Part shown: positions 9,730 to 19,989 of the stretch, in pieces | How the letters are laid out: each line of letters opens with the position of its first letter | Numbering within the stretch: position 1 is the first letter of the stretch | DNA from: Limnohabitans sp. Rim8 | GTDB taxonomy: Bacteria; Pseudomonadota; Gammaproteobacteria; Burkholderiales; Burkholderiaceae_C | Length of the DNA: 32,603 nt | Direction: 5' to 3' | Assembly: GCA_945901045.1 (NCBI GenBank) | Contig: CAMDKK010000047.1 | Location: 1-32,603, forward strand | The notes under the pieces: model-generated | Databases searched by the model: none | What the model was told of the DNA's origin: nothing | What the model saw: the letters and a program-made list of their open reading frames with translations, nothing else | Made by a program: the position numbers and the translations under genes

Positions 9730-10944
9730 ATGGCTACCGCACAAACTTCAGCTGTCAAACTCAATGGTGCCGATGATTTCCCTGTAGTCGCTTACCTTGA
9801 AAAAGTGCTGATCGACGCCGTCAAATTAAAAGCCTCTGACTTGCACTTTGAGCCTTTTGAACACCTCTACCGCGTCCGCATGCGTATCGACGGCGAGCTT
9901 CGAGAAGTTCCCGCACCCAATTGGGCCTTGAAAGACAAACTCGCCTCGCGCATCAAGGTGCTGTCAAAAATGGACATTGCCGAAAAAAGACTGCCTCAGG
10001 ACGGTCGCATGAAACTTCCCCTGCCAAATGGCAGTGAACTTGACTTGCGGGTCAGCACGCTACCGACCTTATTTGGTGAAAAACTGGTTATCCGAATTTT
10101 GTCGCCAGAAGCCTCTTGTTTGAGTATTGACCAACTGGGTTACGAGGTGGAAGAAAAAGAGCGCCTTCTCGCAGCCATTCGCAGACCCCATGGCATGGTG
10201 CTGGTGACCGGGCCGACGGGGTCTGGTAAAACACAGTCGCTCTATGCTTGCTTGAACTTACTCAACACCCCCGAAATCAATATTGCCACCGTAGAGGATC
10301 CGTCCGAGATTCATTTACAAGGCGTCAATCAGGTCAATGTTCACGACAAAGCAGGACTGACTTTTGCCGTGGCTCTGCGGGCTTTTTTACGTCAAGATCC
10401 TGACGTATTGATGGTCGGCGAAGTCCGCGATCTTGAGACAGCGGACATCGCCATCAAGGCTGCGCAAACAGGGCACTTGGTGTTCTCAACTTTACACACG
10501 AACGATGCACCAAGCACTCTGTCAAGGTTGCGCAACATGGGCATTGCACCTTACAACATCGTCTCCAGCATTGCCTTGATAACGGCCCAGCGTTTGGTGC
10601 GTCGTTTGTGTGAACACTGTAAAAAAGCAGAAACTGTGGGCATTCAAATTATGCGTGATGCGGGACTGCCTGATCAGTATTTGCAAGCGCCTTGTGACAT
10701 GTACAAACCCATGGGATGCACGCATTGCCATAAAGGGTTCTCCGGTAGGATCGGCATTTTTCAGGTCATGCCCATCAGCGATGTCATGGCTGAATTGATT
10801 TTGCAAGAAGCCAGCGCAAAGGCCATCGCCCTCCAAGCTCAACGTGAAGGCGTCCTCAGCCTGCGGCAGTCGGGTCTGCGAAAAGTAATGCAGGGGATTA
10901 CTTCTCTGCATGAAGTGATTGCCGCCACCAGCGACTCCCATTGA
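9730..10944 (+). CDS. pilB: Type IV pilus assembly ATPase PilB, lacking the N-terminal domain
   Basis: Cytoplasmic hexameric ATPase that powers pilus extension, a GspE/PulE relative. Present are the ASDLHFEPFEH and RMRIDGELRE segments, Walker A GPTGSGKT (161-168), Walker B DVLMVGE (225-231), the His box TGHLVFSTLHTND (247-259), and two zinc-binding CxxC pairs (294/297 and 330/333). The protein has only 404 residues against about 570 for typical PilB. The whole N-terminal MshEN/GspE-N domain (about 170 residues) is missing. A TAA stands directly before the alternative GTG at 9715, so no upstream extension exists in this frame. pilC starts 12 bp downstream. It may be a minimal functional form, or a gene that lost its 5' end. 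Confidence 0.9.
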   Translation: MATAQTSAVKLNGADDFPVVAYLEKVLIDAVKLKASDLHFEPFEHLYRVRMRIDGELREVPAPNWALKDKLASRIKVLSKMDIAEKRLPQDGRMKLPLPNGSELDLRVSTLPTLFGEKLVIRILSPEASCLSIDQLGYEVEEKERLLAAIRRPHGMVLVTGPTGSGKTQSLYACLNLLNTPEINIATVEDPSEIHLQGVNQVNVHDKAGLTFAVALRAFLRQDPDVLMVGEVRDLETADIAIKAAQTGHLVFSTLHTNDAPSTLSRLRNMGIAPYNIVSSIALITAQRLVRRLCEHCKKAETVGIQIMRDAGLPDQYLQAPCDMYKPMGCTHCHKGFSGRIGIFQVMPISDVMAELILQEASAKAIALQAQREGVLSLRQSGLRKVMQGITSLHEVIAATSDSH

Positions 10945-10956
10945 CAGGTTAACACC

Positions 10957-12165
10957 ATGGCCGCACCCACAAAGACCCAGATCCTTTTTGCTTGGTCCGG
11001 CCATGACCCGCAAAATCGCCCCGTTCAGGGTGAGGTCGCTGCACCCAACATCAGCATGGCACGCGCTATGTTGAACCATCAAGGTATTCGCTTAACGAAT
11101 TTACAAGTCCGTCGCAAAAAAAGAAAGGGGCGCATCAGTAGCAAAGAACTGGCCCTTTTCACCCGCCAACTCGCTACCATGTTGCACGCAGGTGTGCCTT
11201 TGCTGCAGTCCTTCGAATTGGTAATACGCAGCACCCCGAACCCCCACTTGGTGAGCCTGCTCGAGCGACTGCATTCGGACATTGAAGCAGGCACCTCTTT
11301 AAATACCGCCTTTCGCAAGCACCCCGATCACTTTAACCCTTTGTATTGCAGCCTGGTGGCTGCTGGCGAGGTGGCTGGAATTTTGGACGAAATGATGGAC
11401 AAGTTAGCCCAAACATTAGAGAAGAATGCTGCCCTTCAATCCAAAGTCCGCTCGGCATTGATGTACCCTGCCGCGGTGGTGACCGTGGCAGTTGCCGTAG
11501 TTTTGGTGATATTGATGGCAGTGGCACCCGTATTTCAAGATGTCTTCGCCTCATTTGGAGCCGCCCTGCCGCTTCCAACGCAATGGGTCATTGCAGTCAG
11601 CCAGGGCTTAACGCGCAGCGCCTGGCTTGTGGTGCCACTGTCTCTCATGGTGACCTTTGCCTGGCGCAGGGGATGGTTGAGCCACCCTTCGCATCAACAA
11701 CGCATGGACCGGTGGAAACTGCGTCTGCCACTGATAGGCCCGATGATCCAGGCTGCTGTTGTTGCGCGGTGGACACAAACACTGTCGGCCCTGCTTTCAG
11801 CAGGCATACCATTGGTTGAGGCTCTTGGGCCGGTCGCCGCTGCATGCGATCATTCGGTCTATGCGCAAGCATCAGAGACAATGCGAGAACAGGTGGCACA
11901 AGGCAGCAGCCTGAACGAGACCATGGCCTTGACAGGCTTGTTTCCGAGTGTGGTGGTGCAAATGTGTGCAATCGGAGAAGAAACGGGATCAATCGATAAC
12001 ATGTTGGCGCGCGCTGGTGGATTGCTGGAAAATGAGGTCCATGACCAACTGGCAGGTTTGTCGAGTCTGATTGAACCCATCATCATTGTGGTTTTAGGCA
12101 TTTTGGTGGGCGGTATTTTGGTGGCACTTTATTTGCCCATTTTCAAATTAGGTCAAGTGTTTTGA
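10957..12165 (+). CDS. pilC: Type IV pilus inner-membrane platform protein PilC
   Basis: Polytopic inner-membrane protein of the GspF/PilC family that couples PilB motion to pilin assembly. Two homologous T2SSF cytoplasmic domains are visible: about 65-190 (KELALFTRQLATMLHAGVPLLQSFE) and about 265-390 (RWTQTLSALLSAGIPLVEALG), the family's internal repeat. Membrane segments follow each (VVTVAVAVVLVILMAVAP; a second in the middle; IIIVVLGILVGGILVALYL at the C-terminus). 402 residues, normal. Its stop overlaps the TTG start of pilD. Confidence 0.95.
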   Translation: MAAPTKTQILFAWSGHDPQNRPVQGEVAAPNISMARAMLNHQGIRLTNLQVRRKKRKGRISSKELALFTRQLATMLHAGVPLLQSFELVIRSTPNPHLVSLLERLHSDIEAGTSLNTAFRKHPDHFNPLYCSLVAAGEVAGILDEMMDKLAQTLEKNAALQSKVRSALMYPAAVVTVAVAVVLVILMAVAPVFQDVFASFGAALPLPTQWVIAVSQGLTRSAWLVVPLSLMVTFAWRRGWLSHPSHQQRMDRWKLRLPLIGPMIQAAVVARWTQTLSALLSAGIPLVEALGPVAAACDHSVYAQASETMREQVAQGSSLNETMALTGLFPSVVVQMCAIGEETGSIDNMLARAGGLLENEVHDQLAGLSSLIEPIIIVVLGILVGGILVALYLPIFKLGQVF

Positions 12166-13010
12166 CAACAGAATTTTTGTACTCTCTTCAACCTTATGCA
12201 GGCTTTCTAGGTGGCTTGATGGGCTTGCTCTTGGGCAGTTTTTTGAACGTGGTCATCCATCGAACACCCCTCATACTGGAGCGCCAATGGCGAGCAGAGG
12301 CCTTGTCGTCAAGCGCGGATGAATTGCCTACAAGTTTGACCCTCTCAATGCCGAGGTCGCATTGCCCGCATTGCTTGCACACTTTGTTGTGGTGGGAAAA
12401 CATTCCCGTGTTAAGTTACCTGATGCTTCAAGGTCTTTGTAGCGCCTGCCGCGCCCCTATAGGATGGCGCTACCCTGCCGTTGAGCTGTTCACCGCTGCC
12501 TTGCTAGCTTGGTGTTTTAACCATTGGGGCCTGGGTTGGCAAGCCCTTGTTTGGAGCGGGTTTGTTTGTACTTTAGTGGCTTTGGCGTGCATTGATTGGG
12601 ACACCACATTGCTGCCCGACCACATGACACAAGCTTTGACATGGGCCGGACTGATTGTCGCCGCGCTGGGACTTTCCAATACAAGCCTAACCGACGCTCT
12701 GTGGGGCGCAGTAGCAGCTTATGTTTCATTGTGGACCGTCTATTGGGTGTTCAAGCTATGCACCGGTAAAGAAGGCATGGGGTATGGGGACTTCAAATTG
12801 TTTGCTGCGCTTGGAGCTTGGTTTGGCTGGTCTGCGTTAATTCCCCTGATCTTGCTGGCTTCACTGGCAGGTATAGGTGTCGGCTTGATTTTAAAATACC
12901 AACAAAAATTACGCGAAAATCACTACATCCCATTTGGCCCTTTCCTCGCCATGGCGGCTTGGCTCTACATGATTTGGGGCGATCTGGACATCTTCCAATG
13001 GATGGCTTGA
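12162..13010 (+). CDS. pilD: Prepilin peptidase / N-methyltransferase PilD
   Basis: Inner-membrane aspartyl protease that cleaves leader peptides of type IV pilins and pseudopilins and methylates the new N-terminus. The zinc site of the methylase loop is complete: C68, C71, C93, C96. Aspartates of the catalytic motifs are at D145/D147 (CIDWDTTLLPD) and D210 (GYGDFKL). About eight hydrophobic segments. 282 residues. The start is TTG overlapping the pilC stop codon (TTGA), which implies translational coupling. Confidence 0.95.
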   Translation: MTTEFLYSLQPYAGFLGGLMGLLLGSFLNVVIHRTPLILERQWRAEALSSSADELPTSLTLSMPRSHCPHCLHTLLWWENIPVLSYLMLQGLCSACRAPIGWRYPAVELFTAALLAWCFNHWGLGWQALVWSGFVCTLVALACIDWDTTLLPDHMTQALTWAGLIVAALGLSNTSLTDALWGAVAAYVSLWTVYWVFKLCTGKEGMGYGDFKLFAALGAWFGWSALIPLILLASLAGIGVGLILKYQQKLRENHYIPFGPFLAMAAWLYMIWGDLDIFQWMA

Positions 13011-13014
13011 CACC

Positions 13015-13626
13015 ATGAACCTGATTCACCATATTGGCCTGACAGGCGGCATCGGAAGCGGTAAAAGTACGGTTGCGGGGCTTTTGGCTGAATGGGGGGC
13101 TGCCGTGATCGATGCAGATGCCATCTCCAGAAGTTTGACAGTCCCCGGTGGGCGCGCCATTGCGTCCATTGCCGAGTGCTTTGGACCGAGCATGGTGACT
13201 GCAGAAGGCGCGATGGACCGAGCAGCCATGCGGTCCCATGTCTTTGCGAACCCGACGTCGAAACGACTTTTGGAGAGCATCATTCATCCCTTGGTCGGGC
13301 AAATCACGCAAGAGCAAACCCAACACGCCATCGAGAGCGGCAAAACTTGTTTGGTGTTTGATGTGCCCTTGCTTGTGGAATCCGGAGATCGCTGGCGTCA
13401 AAAGGTTCACCACGTGGTGGTGGTGGACTGTACACAAGCGAGCCAAATCCAAAGAGTCATGCACAGAAGCCAATTGACCGAAGATGAAGTTCGCAACATC
13501 ATTGCCCAACAAGCGAGTTCATCGCAAAGGTTAGCCTGCGCAGACAGCGTAATTTATAACCAAGGTATTGATCTTCAAGGATTAAAGAGAGAAGTGGGCA
13601 AATGGGCAAGCCGCTTCGGGCTATGA
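13015..13626 (+). CDS. coaE: Dephospho-CoA kinase
   Basis: Last step of coenzyme A synthesis: ATP-dependent phosphorylation of dephospho-CoA at the ribose 3'-hydroxyl. P-loop GGIGSGKS at 11-18, the conserved DADAISR segment near 33-39, and VFDVPLLVESG near 115-125 are all present. 203 residues, standard length. It begins 4 bp after pilD, as in many beta- and gammaproteobacteria where pilB-pilC-pilD-coaE-zapD-yacG form one unit. Confidence 0.96.
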   Translation: MNLIHHIGLTGGIGSGKSTVAGLLAEWGAAVIDADAISRSLTVPGGRAIASIAECFGPSMVTAEGAMDRAAMRSHVFANPTSKRLLESIIHPLVGQITQEQTQHAIESGKTCLVFDVPLLVESGDRWRQKVHHVVVVDCTQASQIQRVMHRSQLTEDEVRNIIAQQASSSQRLACADSVIYNQGIDLQGLKREVGKWASRFGL

Positions 13627-13648
13627 TGACGTTTCTGAAAGACGCAGC

Positions 13649-14404
13649 GTGATTCTGTACGAATATCCCTTTAACGAGCGCATCCGCACTTATCTTCGAC
13701 TCCAACAGCTTTTTAGCCGTTTGGGGCAGTTGATTCCGCGTGAATCTCCGATCGACCACCACTTTGCTTTGATCACCTTGTTCGAGATACTCGAAGTGTC
13801 TTCAAGGCCTGAATTAAAGTCAGATGTTCTCAAGGACTTGGAGCGCCAAAAGCAGGTCATGAATGGCTACAGAGGTAACCCCGCGATTTCAGAAAATGCG
13901 CTGGACATGATCATTTCACAACTCGAACAAAACTTTGAATCCTTGAACGCACTGACTGGGAAAATTGGCAGCAAATTAAATGAAAGTGATTTCCTGAACA
14001 GTCTGAAAAGCCGCGTCGTCATTCCAGGTGGGACTTGTGAATTCGATTTACCAGCCTACCACGCTTGGCAGCACCATGGTGTTGATAAACGCCAAGCCGA
14101 TCTCCACCAATGGTCGGCATGCTTTATTCCCGTTGCACAGTCGATCCAAATGCTGCTCAAAATGCTGCGCGAGTCAGGTGCAGCGCAAAAGGTCATGGCG
14201 ACATCGGGCCAGCTGCAACAAAATTTGCCACAAGGCCGAACCTTCCAATTACTGCGCTTGCGTATTGATCCGGCTTTGGCTCTGGTCCCCGAAATCAGTT
14301 GCAACCGCTTGCTGGTCGTTATTCGCCTGATGCAACAACAAGAAGATAGCCGCTTGATTGCGAGTACCGGAGACACTGCGTTCGAAATGACCTTGTGCGC
14401 ATGA
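13649..14404 (+). CDS. zapD: Cell division protein ZapD
   Basis: FtsZ-binding protein (DUF1342, formerly YacF) that cross-links FtsZ filaments in the Z-ring. The start ILYEYPFNERIRTYLRL is diagnostic, followed by a helix-rich domain and a beta-rich C-terminal half (FELPAYHAW-like segment; the actual text here is FDLPAYHAW). 251 residues. The start codon is GTG; no ATG in frame fits the family N-terminus. Its TGA overlaps the yacG ATG (ATGA). Confidence 0.94.
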   Translation: MILYEYPFNERIRTYLRLQQLFSRLGQLIPRESPIDHHFALITLFEILEVSSRPELKSDVLKDLERQKQVMNGYRGNPAISENALDMIISQLEQNFESLNALTGKIGSKLNESDFLNSLKSRVVIPGGTCEFDLPAYHAWQHHGVDKRQADLHQWSACFIPVAQSIQMLLKMLRESGAAQKVMATSGQLQQNLPQGRTFQLLRLRIDPALALVPEISCNRLLVVIRLMQQQEDSRLIASTGDTAFEMTLCA

Positions 14405-14610
14405 GTCTGAGCGAGAAAAAACCCCGTCTTGTCCCTTGCCCCACCTGTGCCGGTGACAGTGTTTTCAATTCGACCAACATCTATCGGCCTTTTTGCAGCG
14501 CACGCTGCAAAGGTATTGATTTGGGGGCTTGGGCAAGCGAAAGTTTCCGCGTTCCAGAAGATACACCGCCGGACAGCGATGTGTTTGGTGACCCCAAACT
14601 TATTCAGTGA
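14401..14610 (+). CDS. yacG: DNA gyrase inhibitor / zinc-binding protein YacG
   Basis: Small zinc protein that binds GyrB and inhibits gyrase in E. coli. The four zinc cysteines are C13, C16, C32 and C36 (CPTC...FCSARC), followed by IDLGAW, a family signature. 69 residues. The ATG forms an ATGA overlap with the zapD stop, which decides the start over a GTG two codons upstream. Last gene of the plus-strand unit, converging on mutT 35 bp away. Confidence 0.93.
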   Translation: MSLSEKKPRLVPCPTCAGDSVFNSTNIYRPFCSARCKGIDLGAWASESFRVPEDTPPDSDVFGDPKLIQ

Positions 14611-14645
14611 GCCCCAGGCTGTTGGTAAAAAATCGAGCCATCAGA

Positions 14646-15125
14646 TCATGCTGCATGGGTTTGGCCTGAAAACCCTTGTTCCTGCGCCAGCCAAGCCAAA
14701 ACAGGCACTGTTCCAGGTAACACGGGCATCACTTCTACCGGCAGTATTTGCCATGCATGACTTTGCTGTTCACGCATTTCCAGCGTGCCTTGCCACACGT
14801 GAAGTTTGCAAAAGTTCAAACGCACCAAGGCATGTGGATAGTCGACCAATTGCTGCTTCCAGGGCATGACATCACTGACCTGCAAAGAAATACCCAGCTC
14901 TTCGGACAGTTCCCGCACCAGTGCTTGTTGAACCGATTCGCCGGCTTCAAGCTTGCCACCGGGAAACTCCCAATAACCCGCATAAACCTTACCCTGAGGG
15001 CGAGTTGTTAAAAGAAATCGACCATCAGAGCGGACCAAAATCCCCACAGCCACGTCGACCGGATGACGGTCAGAACCACCATCACGCGCCAATGCCCCGT
15101 CGGCTACGAGCAGCGGCTCACTCAT
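14646..15125 (-). CDS. mutT: MutT-type Nudix hydrolase
   Basis: Nudix hydrolase expected to clear 8-oxo-dGTP from the nucleotide pool, or a close functional relative. The Nudix box GGKLEAGES...RELSEELGI spans about 56-79, and the ANG-like start (VAVGILVRSDGRFLLTTRPQGK) and YWEFPGGK pattern are those of MutT proper. 159 residues, slightly longer than E. coli MutT (129) because of an N-terminal extension. Its ATG overlaps the stop of the upstream ATPase gene by 4 bp. Exact substrate is not provable from sequence. Confidence 0.88.
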   Translation of the reverse strand: MSEPLLVADGALARDGGSDRHPVDVAVGILVRSDGRFLLTTRPQGKVYAGYWEFPGGKLEAGESVQQALVRELSEELGISLQVSDVMPWKQQLVDYPHALVRLNFCKLHVWQGTLEMREQQSHAWQILPVEVMPVLPGTVPVLAWLAQEQGFSGQTHAA

Positions 15126-16000
15126 GCCTTTGCAGCTTGTTGCCCCATGAAATCACGAGCGAATTGATAAGCCACCCGTCCGCTGCGTGAACCGCGCTCT
15201 AAAGCCCACACCAAGGCCTCTGGCCGAGCGGAGTCAATGACCGATGGGCTGGCGCCCAATGAAGCCATCCACTGCGCCACAATGGTCAGATATTCGTCTT
15301 GAGAGAAAGGGTAAAAACTGACCCACAAACCAAAACGCTCAGACAAAGAAATTTTCTCTTCAATGACTTCACCCGGATGCACTTCGCCATCGTCCGTATG
15401 GGTATACGACAGGTTGTCCTTCATATATTCAGGCAGTAAATGCCGACGATTGCTGGTCGCGTAGATCAACACATTCGGGGTCGATGCAGCCACGGAACCG
15501 TCCAGTATGGACTTGAGCGCCTTGTAACCGGGTTCGCCATCTTCAAAGCTCAAGTCATCACAAAAAATCATGAACTTTTCAGGGCGTCCTGCAACGACAT
15601 CGACGATGTCCGGGAGGTCGATCAAATCGGATTTATCGACTTCGATCAGACGTAAACCCTGCACAGAATACGCATTCAAACAGGCTTTGATTAAAGAAGA
15701 CTTACCCGTACCACGTGCACCCGTCAGCAACACATTGTTCGCAGGCAAACCACGCACAAATTGCTCTGTATTGCGCTGCATTTTTTCTTTTTGGCCATCG
15801 ATCTCTTGCAAGTCAGCCAAGCCCATGTCGGAAACATGGCGAACGGGCTCCAAGACGCCGTGACCTGTTGATCTTTTGCGGTACCGCCAAGCAATGGCCT
15901 GCGTCCAATCCGGCGCCGACAAGGTCTGGGGTAATGCAGCCTCGATACGGTCCATCAACTGCGCTGCCCGAACGACCAACTGTTCCAAGGGGTGGCTCAT
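15122..16000 (-). CDS. AAA-type ATPase, DUF815 family
   Basis: Predicted cytoplasmic P-loop ATPase of the poorly characterised DUF815 family. Walker A GARGTGKS lies at 94-101 and the Walker B-like [12 protein letters not shown] at about 143-153; [12 protein letters not shown] resembles a sensor-1 region. A conserved C-terminal part includes [13 protein letters not shown]. 292 residues, usual size. Both ends overlap neighbours by 4 bp (argJ upstream, mutT downstream), so translation is probably coupled. The function is unknown to me; the conserved position between argJ and mutT in Burkholderiales is the main context clue. Confidence 0.85.
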   Translation of the reverse strand: MSHPLEQLVVRAAQLMDRIEAALPQTLSAPDWTQAIAWRYRKRSTGHGVLEPVRHVSDMGLADLQEIDGQKEKMQRNTEQFVRGLPANNVLLTGARGTGKSSLIKACLNAYSVQGLRLIEVDKSDLIDLPDIVDVVAGRPEKFMIFCDDLSFEDGEPGYKALKSILDGSVAASTPNVLIYATSNRRHLLPEYMKDNLSYTHTDDGEVHPGEVIEEKISLSERFGLWVSFYPFSQDEYLTIVAQWMASLGASPSVIDSARPEALVWALERGSRSGRVAYQFARDFMGQQAAKA

Positions 16001-17226
16001 GATCTGTAATCCGCGTTGATAGAAACATAGTCATGGCTCAGGTCGCAGGTCCAGACCGTGTCAGTGCATGAACCGCGGCCCAGCAGGACGCGCACCAAAA
16101 TTTCACTTTTCTTCATAACTCTCTGTCCATCTTCTTCTTTGTAAGCGGGATGACGCCCACCTTGAATTGCAACCTGCACCTCATCGAGAAACAAGTCGAT
16201 ACCGGTTGGATCCAGGTCCTCAATACCCGCATAACCCACGGCTGCGAGAATGCGACCCAGGTTGGGGTCACTGGCAAAGAAAGCCGTTTTCACCAAAGGC
16301 GAATGCGCTATGGCGTAGGCCACCTTTCGGCACTCTTCGGTGGTTTTTCCACCGTCAACCTGAATTGTGATGAATTTGGTGGCGCCTTCACCGTCTCGAA
16401 CAATGGCGTGCGCCAACTGTCGTGACACACTCAACATGGCGGCCTTTAACGCCAGGCCCTCAGGGCTGGACAACGATGTAATGAGGGGGGTCGCAGCCTT
16501 GTGGGTCACCATCACCAGGAATGAATCGTTGGTCGAGGTGTCCCCATCAATCGTAATTCGGTTGAAAGACGCATCCGCCAATTCGGCGGTCAAGGATTGC
16601 AATAATTCGGGGGCGATATGCGCATCCGTCGCCACAAAGCCCAACATGGTGGCCATGTTTGGACGAATCATGCCTGCGCCTTTGCTGATACCTGTGACAG
16701 TGACCGGAACGCCTGCAATATCAACACGCGTACTGAAGGCCTTGGGCAAGGTATCTGTCGTCATGATGCCTTCGGCGGCCTGCGCCCAATGCGTGTCGTT
16801 CGCATCAGCCAAGGCTTTGGGCAAACCCGCAACAATGCGGTCCACCTGCAAGGGCTCCATGATGACACCCGTGGAAAACGGGAGGACTTGAGAAGGCTGC
16901 AGCTTCAACAGCAAAGCCATTGCCTCGCAGGTCGCCCGCGCATCAGCCAAACCCTGGGCTCCAGTTCCTGCATTGGCGTTTCCCGTGTTGATGACCATGG
17001 CACGAATGCCATCACCTGCAGCCAAATGTTCTCTGCAAACTTGCACCGGCGCAGCGCAGAATCGGTTGCGCGTGAAAACGCCAGCAACAGAAGTGCCTTC
17101 GTCCAACAAAAGAACTGTCAAATCTTTGCGGTTGACTTTGCGAATGCCCGCCTGCGCAATGCCCAAACGGACACCGGCAACGGGCAAGAGATCCGCCGGC
17201 TCAGGCGGCAATAAGTTCACAGGCAT
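15997..17226 (-). CDS. argJ: Glutamate N-acetyltransferase / amino-acid acetyltransferase ArgJ
   Basis: Ornithine acetyltransferase of the cyclic arginine pathway: moves acetyl from N-acetylornithine to glutamate, and in bifunctional forms also uses acetyl-CoA. The autoproteolytic site is the A192-T193 bond in NMATMLGF, giving alpha and beta chains with Thr193 as nucleophile. The oxyanion-loop segment FSTGVIMEP (117-125) and the family C-terminus with VSINADYRS are present. 409 residues. Mono- or bifunctionality cannot be told from sequence. Starts 21 bp after secA and overlaps the DUF815 gene. Confidence 0.95.
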   Translation of the reverse strand: MPVNLLPPEPADLLPVAGVRLGIAQAGIRKVNRKDLTVLLLDEGTSVAGVFTRNRFCAAPVQVCREHLAAGDGIRAMVINTGNANAGTGAQGLADARATCEAMALLLKLQPSQVLPFSTGVIMEPLQVDRIVAGLPKALADANDTHWAQAAEGIMTTDTLPKAFSTRVDIAGVPVTVTGISKGAGMIRPNMATMLGFVATDAHIAPELLQSLTAELADASFNRITIDGDTSTNDSFLVMVTHKAATPLITSLSSPEGLALKAAMLSVSRQLAHAIVRDGEGATKFITIQVDGGKTTEECRKVAYAIAHSPLVKTAFFASDPNLGRILAAVGYAGIEDLDPTGIDLFLDEVQVAIQGGRHPAYKEEDGQRVMKKSEILVRVLLGRGSCTDTVWTCDLSHDYVSINADYRS

Positions 17227-17247
17227 GACACACTTTCTTTTGAGACC

Positions 17248-19989
17248 CTAAGCCAACTTACCGTGGCAGTGCTTGTATTTTTTACCACTGGCGCAAGGGC
17301 AAGGTTCGTTACGGCCGACCGTCCTATTTTGATGCAACACGGGCTCTAAAGCCATGGTCTGTGGCACACCGGATTCATCGGGTGCCGTGTAGGTAACGTT
17401 GCTGATGGCTTCAGCCTGCGAACCCAGTGCCTGAGCTGCTTGCTCAGCTTCCTCGGGCGACTGAATTTTCACATTCAAGATCACTTTTGTGACTTCGTTT
17501 TTAACCGAATCGAGCAACTGACCAAATAGCTCAAACGCTTCTCGTTTGTATTCCTGTTTGGGCTGCTTTTGCGCATATCCGCGCAAGTGAATGCCTTGAC
17601 GCAAATAGTCCAATGCACTGAGGTGTTCTCGCCAATGGGTGTCAATGCTTTGGAGTAACACTACACGCTCAAATGGCAAGAAATTTTCTGCACCAATGGC
17701 TTGCAACTTGACCTCAAAACTGGCGTGCGCTGCAGCAATGACAGTCTCCAGTATGTCCTGATCCGTGATCGCAGTGGCCACTTTCACCTGCTCACGCAAG
17801 GGCAAATCAATCTGCCATTCATCGGCAAGCACACGCTCCAAAGCAAACAAGTCCCATTGCTCTTCTACCGACTCCTCAGGCACAAATTGACGAACCAGAT
17901 CCGTAAAGCTACCTTCACGCAGACCCGCAATTTGTGCATTCAAATCTTGCGCATCCAAAATGTCATTGCGTTGCTGGTAGATGACTTGACGCTGGTCATT
18001 GGAAACATCGTCATACTCCAGCAATTGCTTGCGGATATCAAAGTTGCGTGCCTCTACTTTGCGCTGCGCACTTTCAATGCTGCGGGTCACCATACCGGCC
18101 TCTATGGCCTCACCTTCAGGCATCTTCAAACGGTCCATGATGGCACGCACGCGGTCACCCGCAAAAATGCGCATCAGCGAATCGTCTAAGCTCAAATAGA
18201 AACGCGAAGAACCTGGGTCACCTTGCCGACCTGAACGTCCACGCAATTGGTTGTCAATCCGCCGTGACTCGTGCCGCTCGGTCGCAATGATGCGCAAACC
18301 ACCCAAAGATTTGACTTTTTCATGCTCGAGCAACCACGCGGCACGCAACTGAACAATTTGCTGTTCTTGCTCAGCAGCACTCAAAGCTTCATCCGTCTCC
18401 ACAGCTTGAATAGATTTTTCGATGTTGCCACCCAAAACAATGTCTGTACCTCGGCCGGCCATGTTGGTGGCGATGGTGATCATGCCGGGACGACCCGCTT
18501 GCGCCACGATATCCGCTTCGCGGGCATGCTGCTTGGCATTCAGAACTTGGTGCTGCAGCTTCGCTTTTTCCAGCAAATCTGCAATGAGTTCTGAGTTTTC
18601 AATCGACGTGGTTCCAACCAGAACCGGTTGACCACGGTCATGACACTCTCGTATGTCGTCAATTGCAGCGTCGTATTTTTCCTTGGCTGTTTTGTAGACG
18701 CGATCCAACTGATCTTGGCGTTGACTCTTGCGGTTGGGTGGAATGACGATGGTTTCGAGGCCATAGATTTCCTGAAACTCATAGGCTTCGGTATCGGCTG
18801 TCCCCGTCATACCCCCTAACTTTCCATACAAACGGAAATAGTTCTGAAATGTGATGGATGCCATGGTCTGATTTTCAGCCTGGATGCTCACACCCTCTTT
18901 GGCCTCGACAGCTTGGTGAAGCCCGTCACTCCAACGTCGACCGCTCATCAATCGTCCAGTGAACTCATCCACAATGATGATTTCACCCTCTTGAACCACG
19001 TAGTGCTGATCTTTATGGTACAGATGATTGGCACGCAATGCGGCCATTAAATGGTGCATCAAGCTGATGTTGGCAGGGTCGTAAAGGCTGGCATTTTCCG
19101 GAATAAGGCCCATGCTTGAAAGGATTTTTTCGGCATTTTCGTGACCATTTTCCGTCAAATAAATCTGATGGGATTTTTCATCAACAGTGAAGTCACCGGG
19201 TGTAATGATGCCTTCACCCGTTCGCGGATCGGCTTCTCCTTCTTGACGCGTGAGCGATGGGACCACTTGGTTCATGGCCAAATATTGTGCAGTATGGTCC
19301 TCAGCCTGCCCGCTGATGATCAAAGGGGTGCGTGCTTCGTCGATCAGGATCGAATCCACCTCGTCCACAATGGCGTAGTTCAATCCACGCTGAACACGGT
19401 CAGCAGTTTCATACACCATGTTGTCACGCAGGTAATCAAAACCGTATTCATTGTTAGTGCCGTAGGTGATATCTGAACGGTAAGCGGCCTGCTTTTCTTC
19501 TCGGGGCATCTGAGGCAAATTGATGCCTACAGACAATCCCAAAAAGTTATACAGGCGTGCCATCCACTGGGCATCACGATTGGCCAGGTAATCGTTGACG
19601 GTGACAACGTGAACACCCTTGTCAGTTAATGCATTGAGGTAGACCGGCAGTGTGGCTGTCAGCGTTTTGCCTTCGCCCGTGCCCATTTCGGCAATTTTTC
19701 CATTGTGCAAGGCGATACCACCGACCATTTGCACGTCAAAGTGACGCATCTTCATGGCCCGTTTGGAGCCTTCACGCACCACAGCAAAGGCTTCCGGCAA
19801 GATTGCGTCAAGCGTTTCTCCGGCGGCCACTCGGTCTTTGAATTCTTGGGTTTTGGCTCGCAGCTGATCGTCGCTCAATCCTTCGAGGTTGGACTCAAGG
19901 GCATTGATACGTTCGACCGTCTTGCGGTATTGTTTGATCAGGCGGTCATTGCGACTGCCAAAAATTTTGGTGAGGAAATTAGTAGCCAT
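17248..19989 (-). CDS. secA: Preprotein translocase ATPase SecA
   Basis: Motor ATPase that drives proteins through SecYEG. Walker A GTGEGKT is at 103-109, and the DEAD-type box reads [16 protein letters not shown]. The second helicase-like domain carries [15 protein letters not shown] and [13 protein letters not shown]. The C-terminal zinc site (C897, C899, C908, H909 in [13 protein letters not shown]), used for SecB binding, is intact. 913 residues, full length. No strong Shine-Dalgarno is visible. First gene of the secA-argJ-DUF815-mutT unit and divergent from the DciA-like gene; no secM-type arrest gene was found. Confidence 0.98.
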   Translation of the reverse strand: MATNFLTKIFGSRNDRLIKQYRKTVERINALESNLEGLSDDQLRAKTQEFKDRVAAGETLDAILPEAFAVVREGSKRAMKMRHFDVQMVGGIALHNGKIAEMGTGEGKTLTATLPVYLNALTDKGVHVVTVNDYLANRDAQWMARLYNFLGLSVGINLPQMPREEKQAAYRSDITYGTNNEYGFDYLRDNMVYETADRVQRGLNYAIVDEVDSILIDEARTPLIISGQAEDHTAQYLAMNQVVPSLTRQEGEADPRTGEGIITPGDFTVDEKSHQIYLTENGHENAEKILSSMGLIPENASLYDPANISLMHHLMAALRANHLYHKDQHYVVQEGEIIIVDEFTGRLMSGRRWSDGLHQAVEAKEGVSIQAENQTMASITFQNYFRLYGKLGGMTGTADTEAYEFQEIYGLETIVIPPNRKSQRQDQLDRVYKTAKEKYDAAIDDIRECHDRGQPVLVGTTSIENSELIADLLEKAKLQHQVLNAKQHAREADIVAQAGRPGMITIATNMAGRGTDIVLGGNIEKSIQAVETDEALSAAEQEQQIVQLRAAWLLEHEKVKSLGGLRIIATERHESRRIDNQLRGRSGRQGDPGSSRFYLSLDDSLMRIFAGDRVRAIMDRLKMPEGEAIEAGMVTRSIESAQRKVEARNFDIRKQLLEYDDVSNDQRQVIYQQRNDILDAQDLNAQIAGLREGSFTDLVRQFVPEESVEEQWDLFALERVLADEWQIDLPLREQVKVATAITDQDILETVIAAAHASFEVKLQAIGAENFLPFERVVLLQSIDTHWREHLSALDYLRQGIHLRGYAQKQPKQEYKREAFELFGQLLDSVKNEVTKVILNVKIQSPEEAEQAAQALGSQAEAISNVTYTAPDESGVPQTMALEPVLHQNRTVGRNEPCPCASGKKYKHCHGKLA

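Noticed and set aside
10522-11082. 186-codon minus-strand frame opposite pilB/pilC
   Set aside because: Antisense shadow; both plus-strand genes are well supported.
16367-17214. Long plus-strand frames opposite argJ
   Set aside because: Shadows of argJ, which is complete with its autoproteolysis site.
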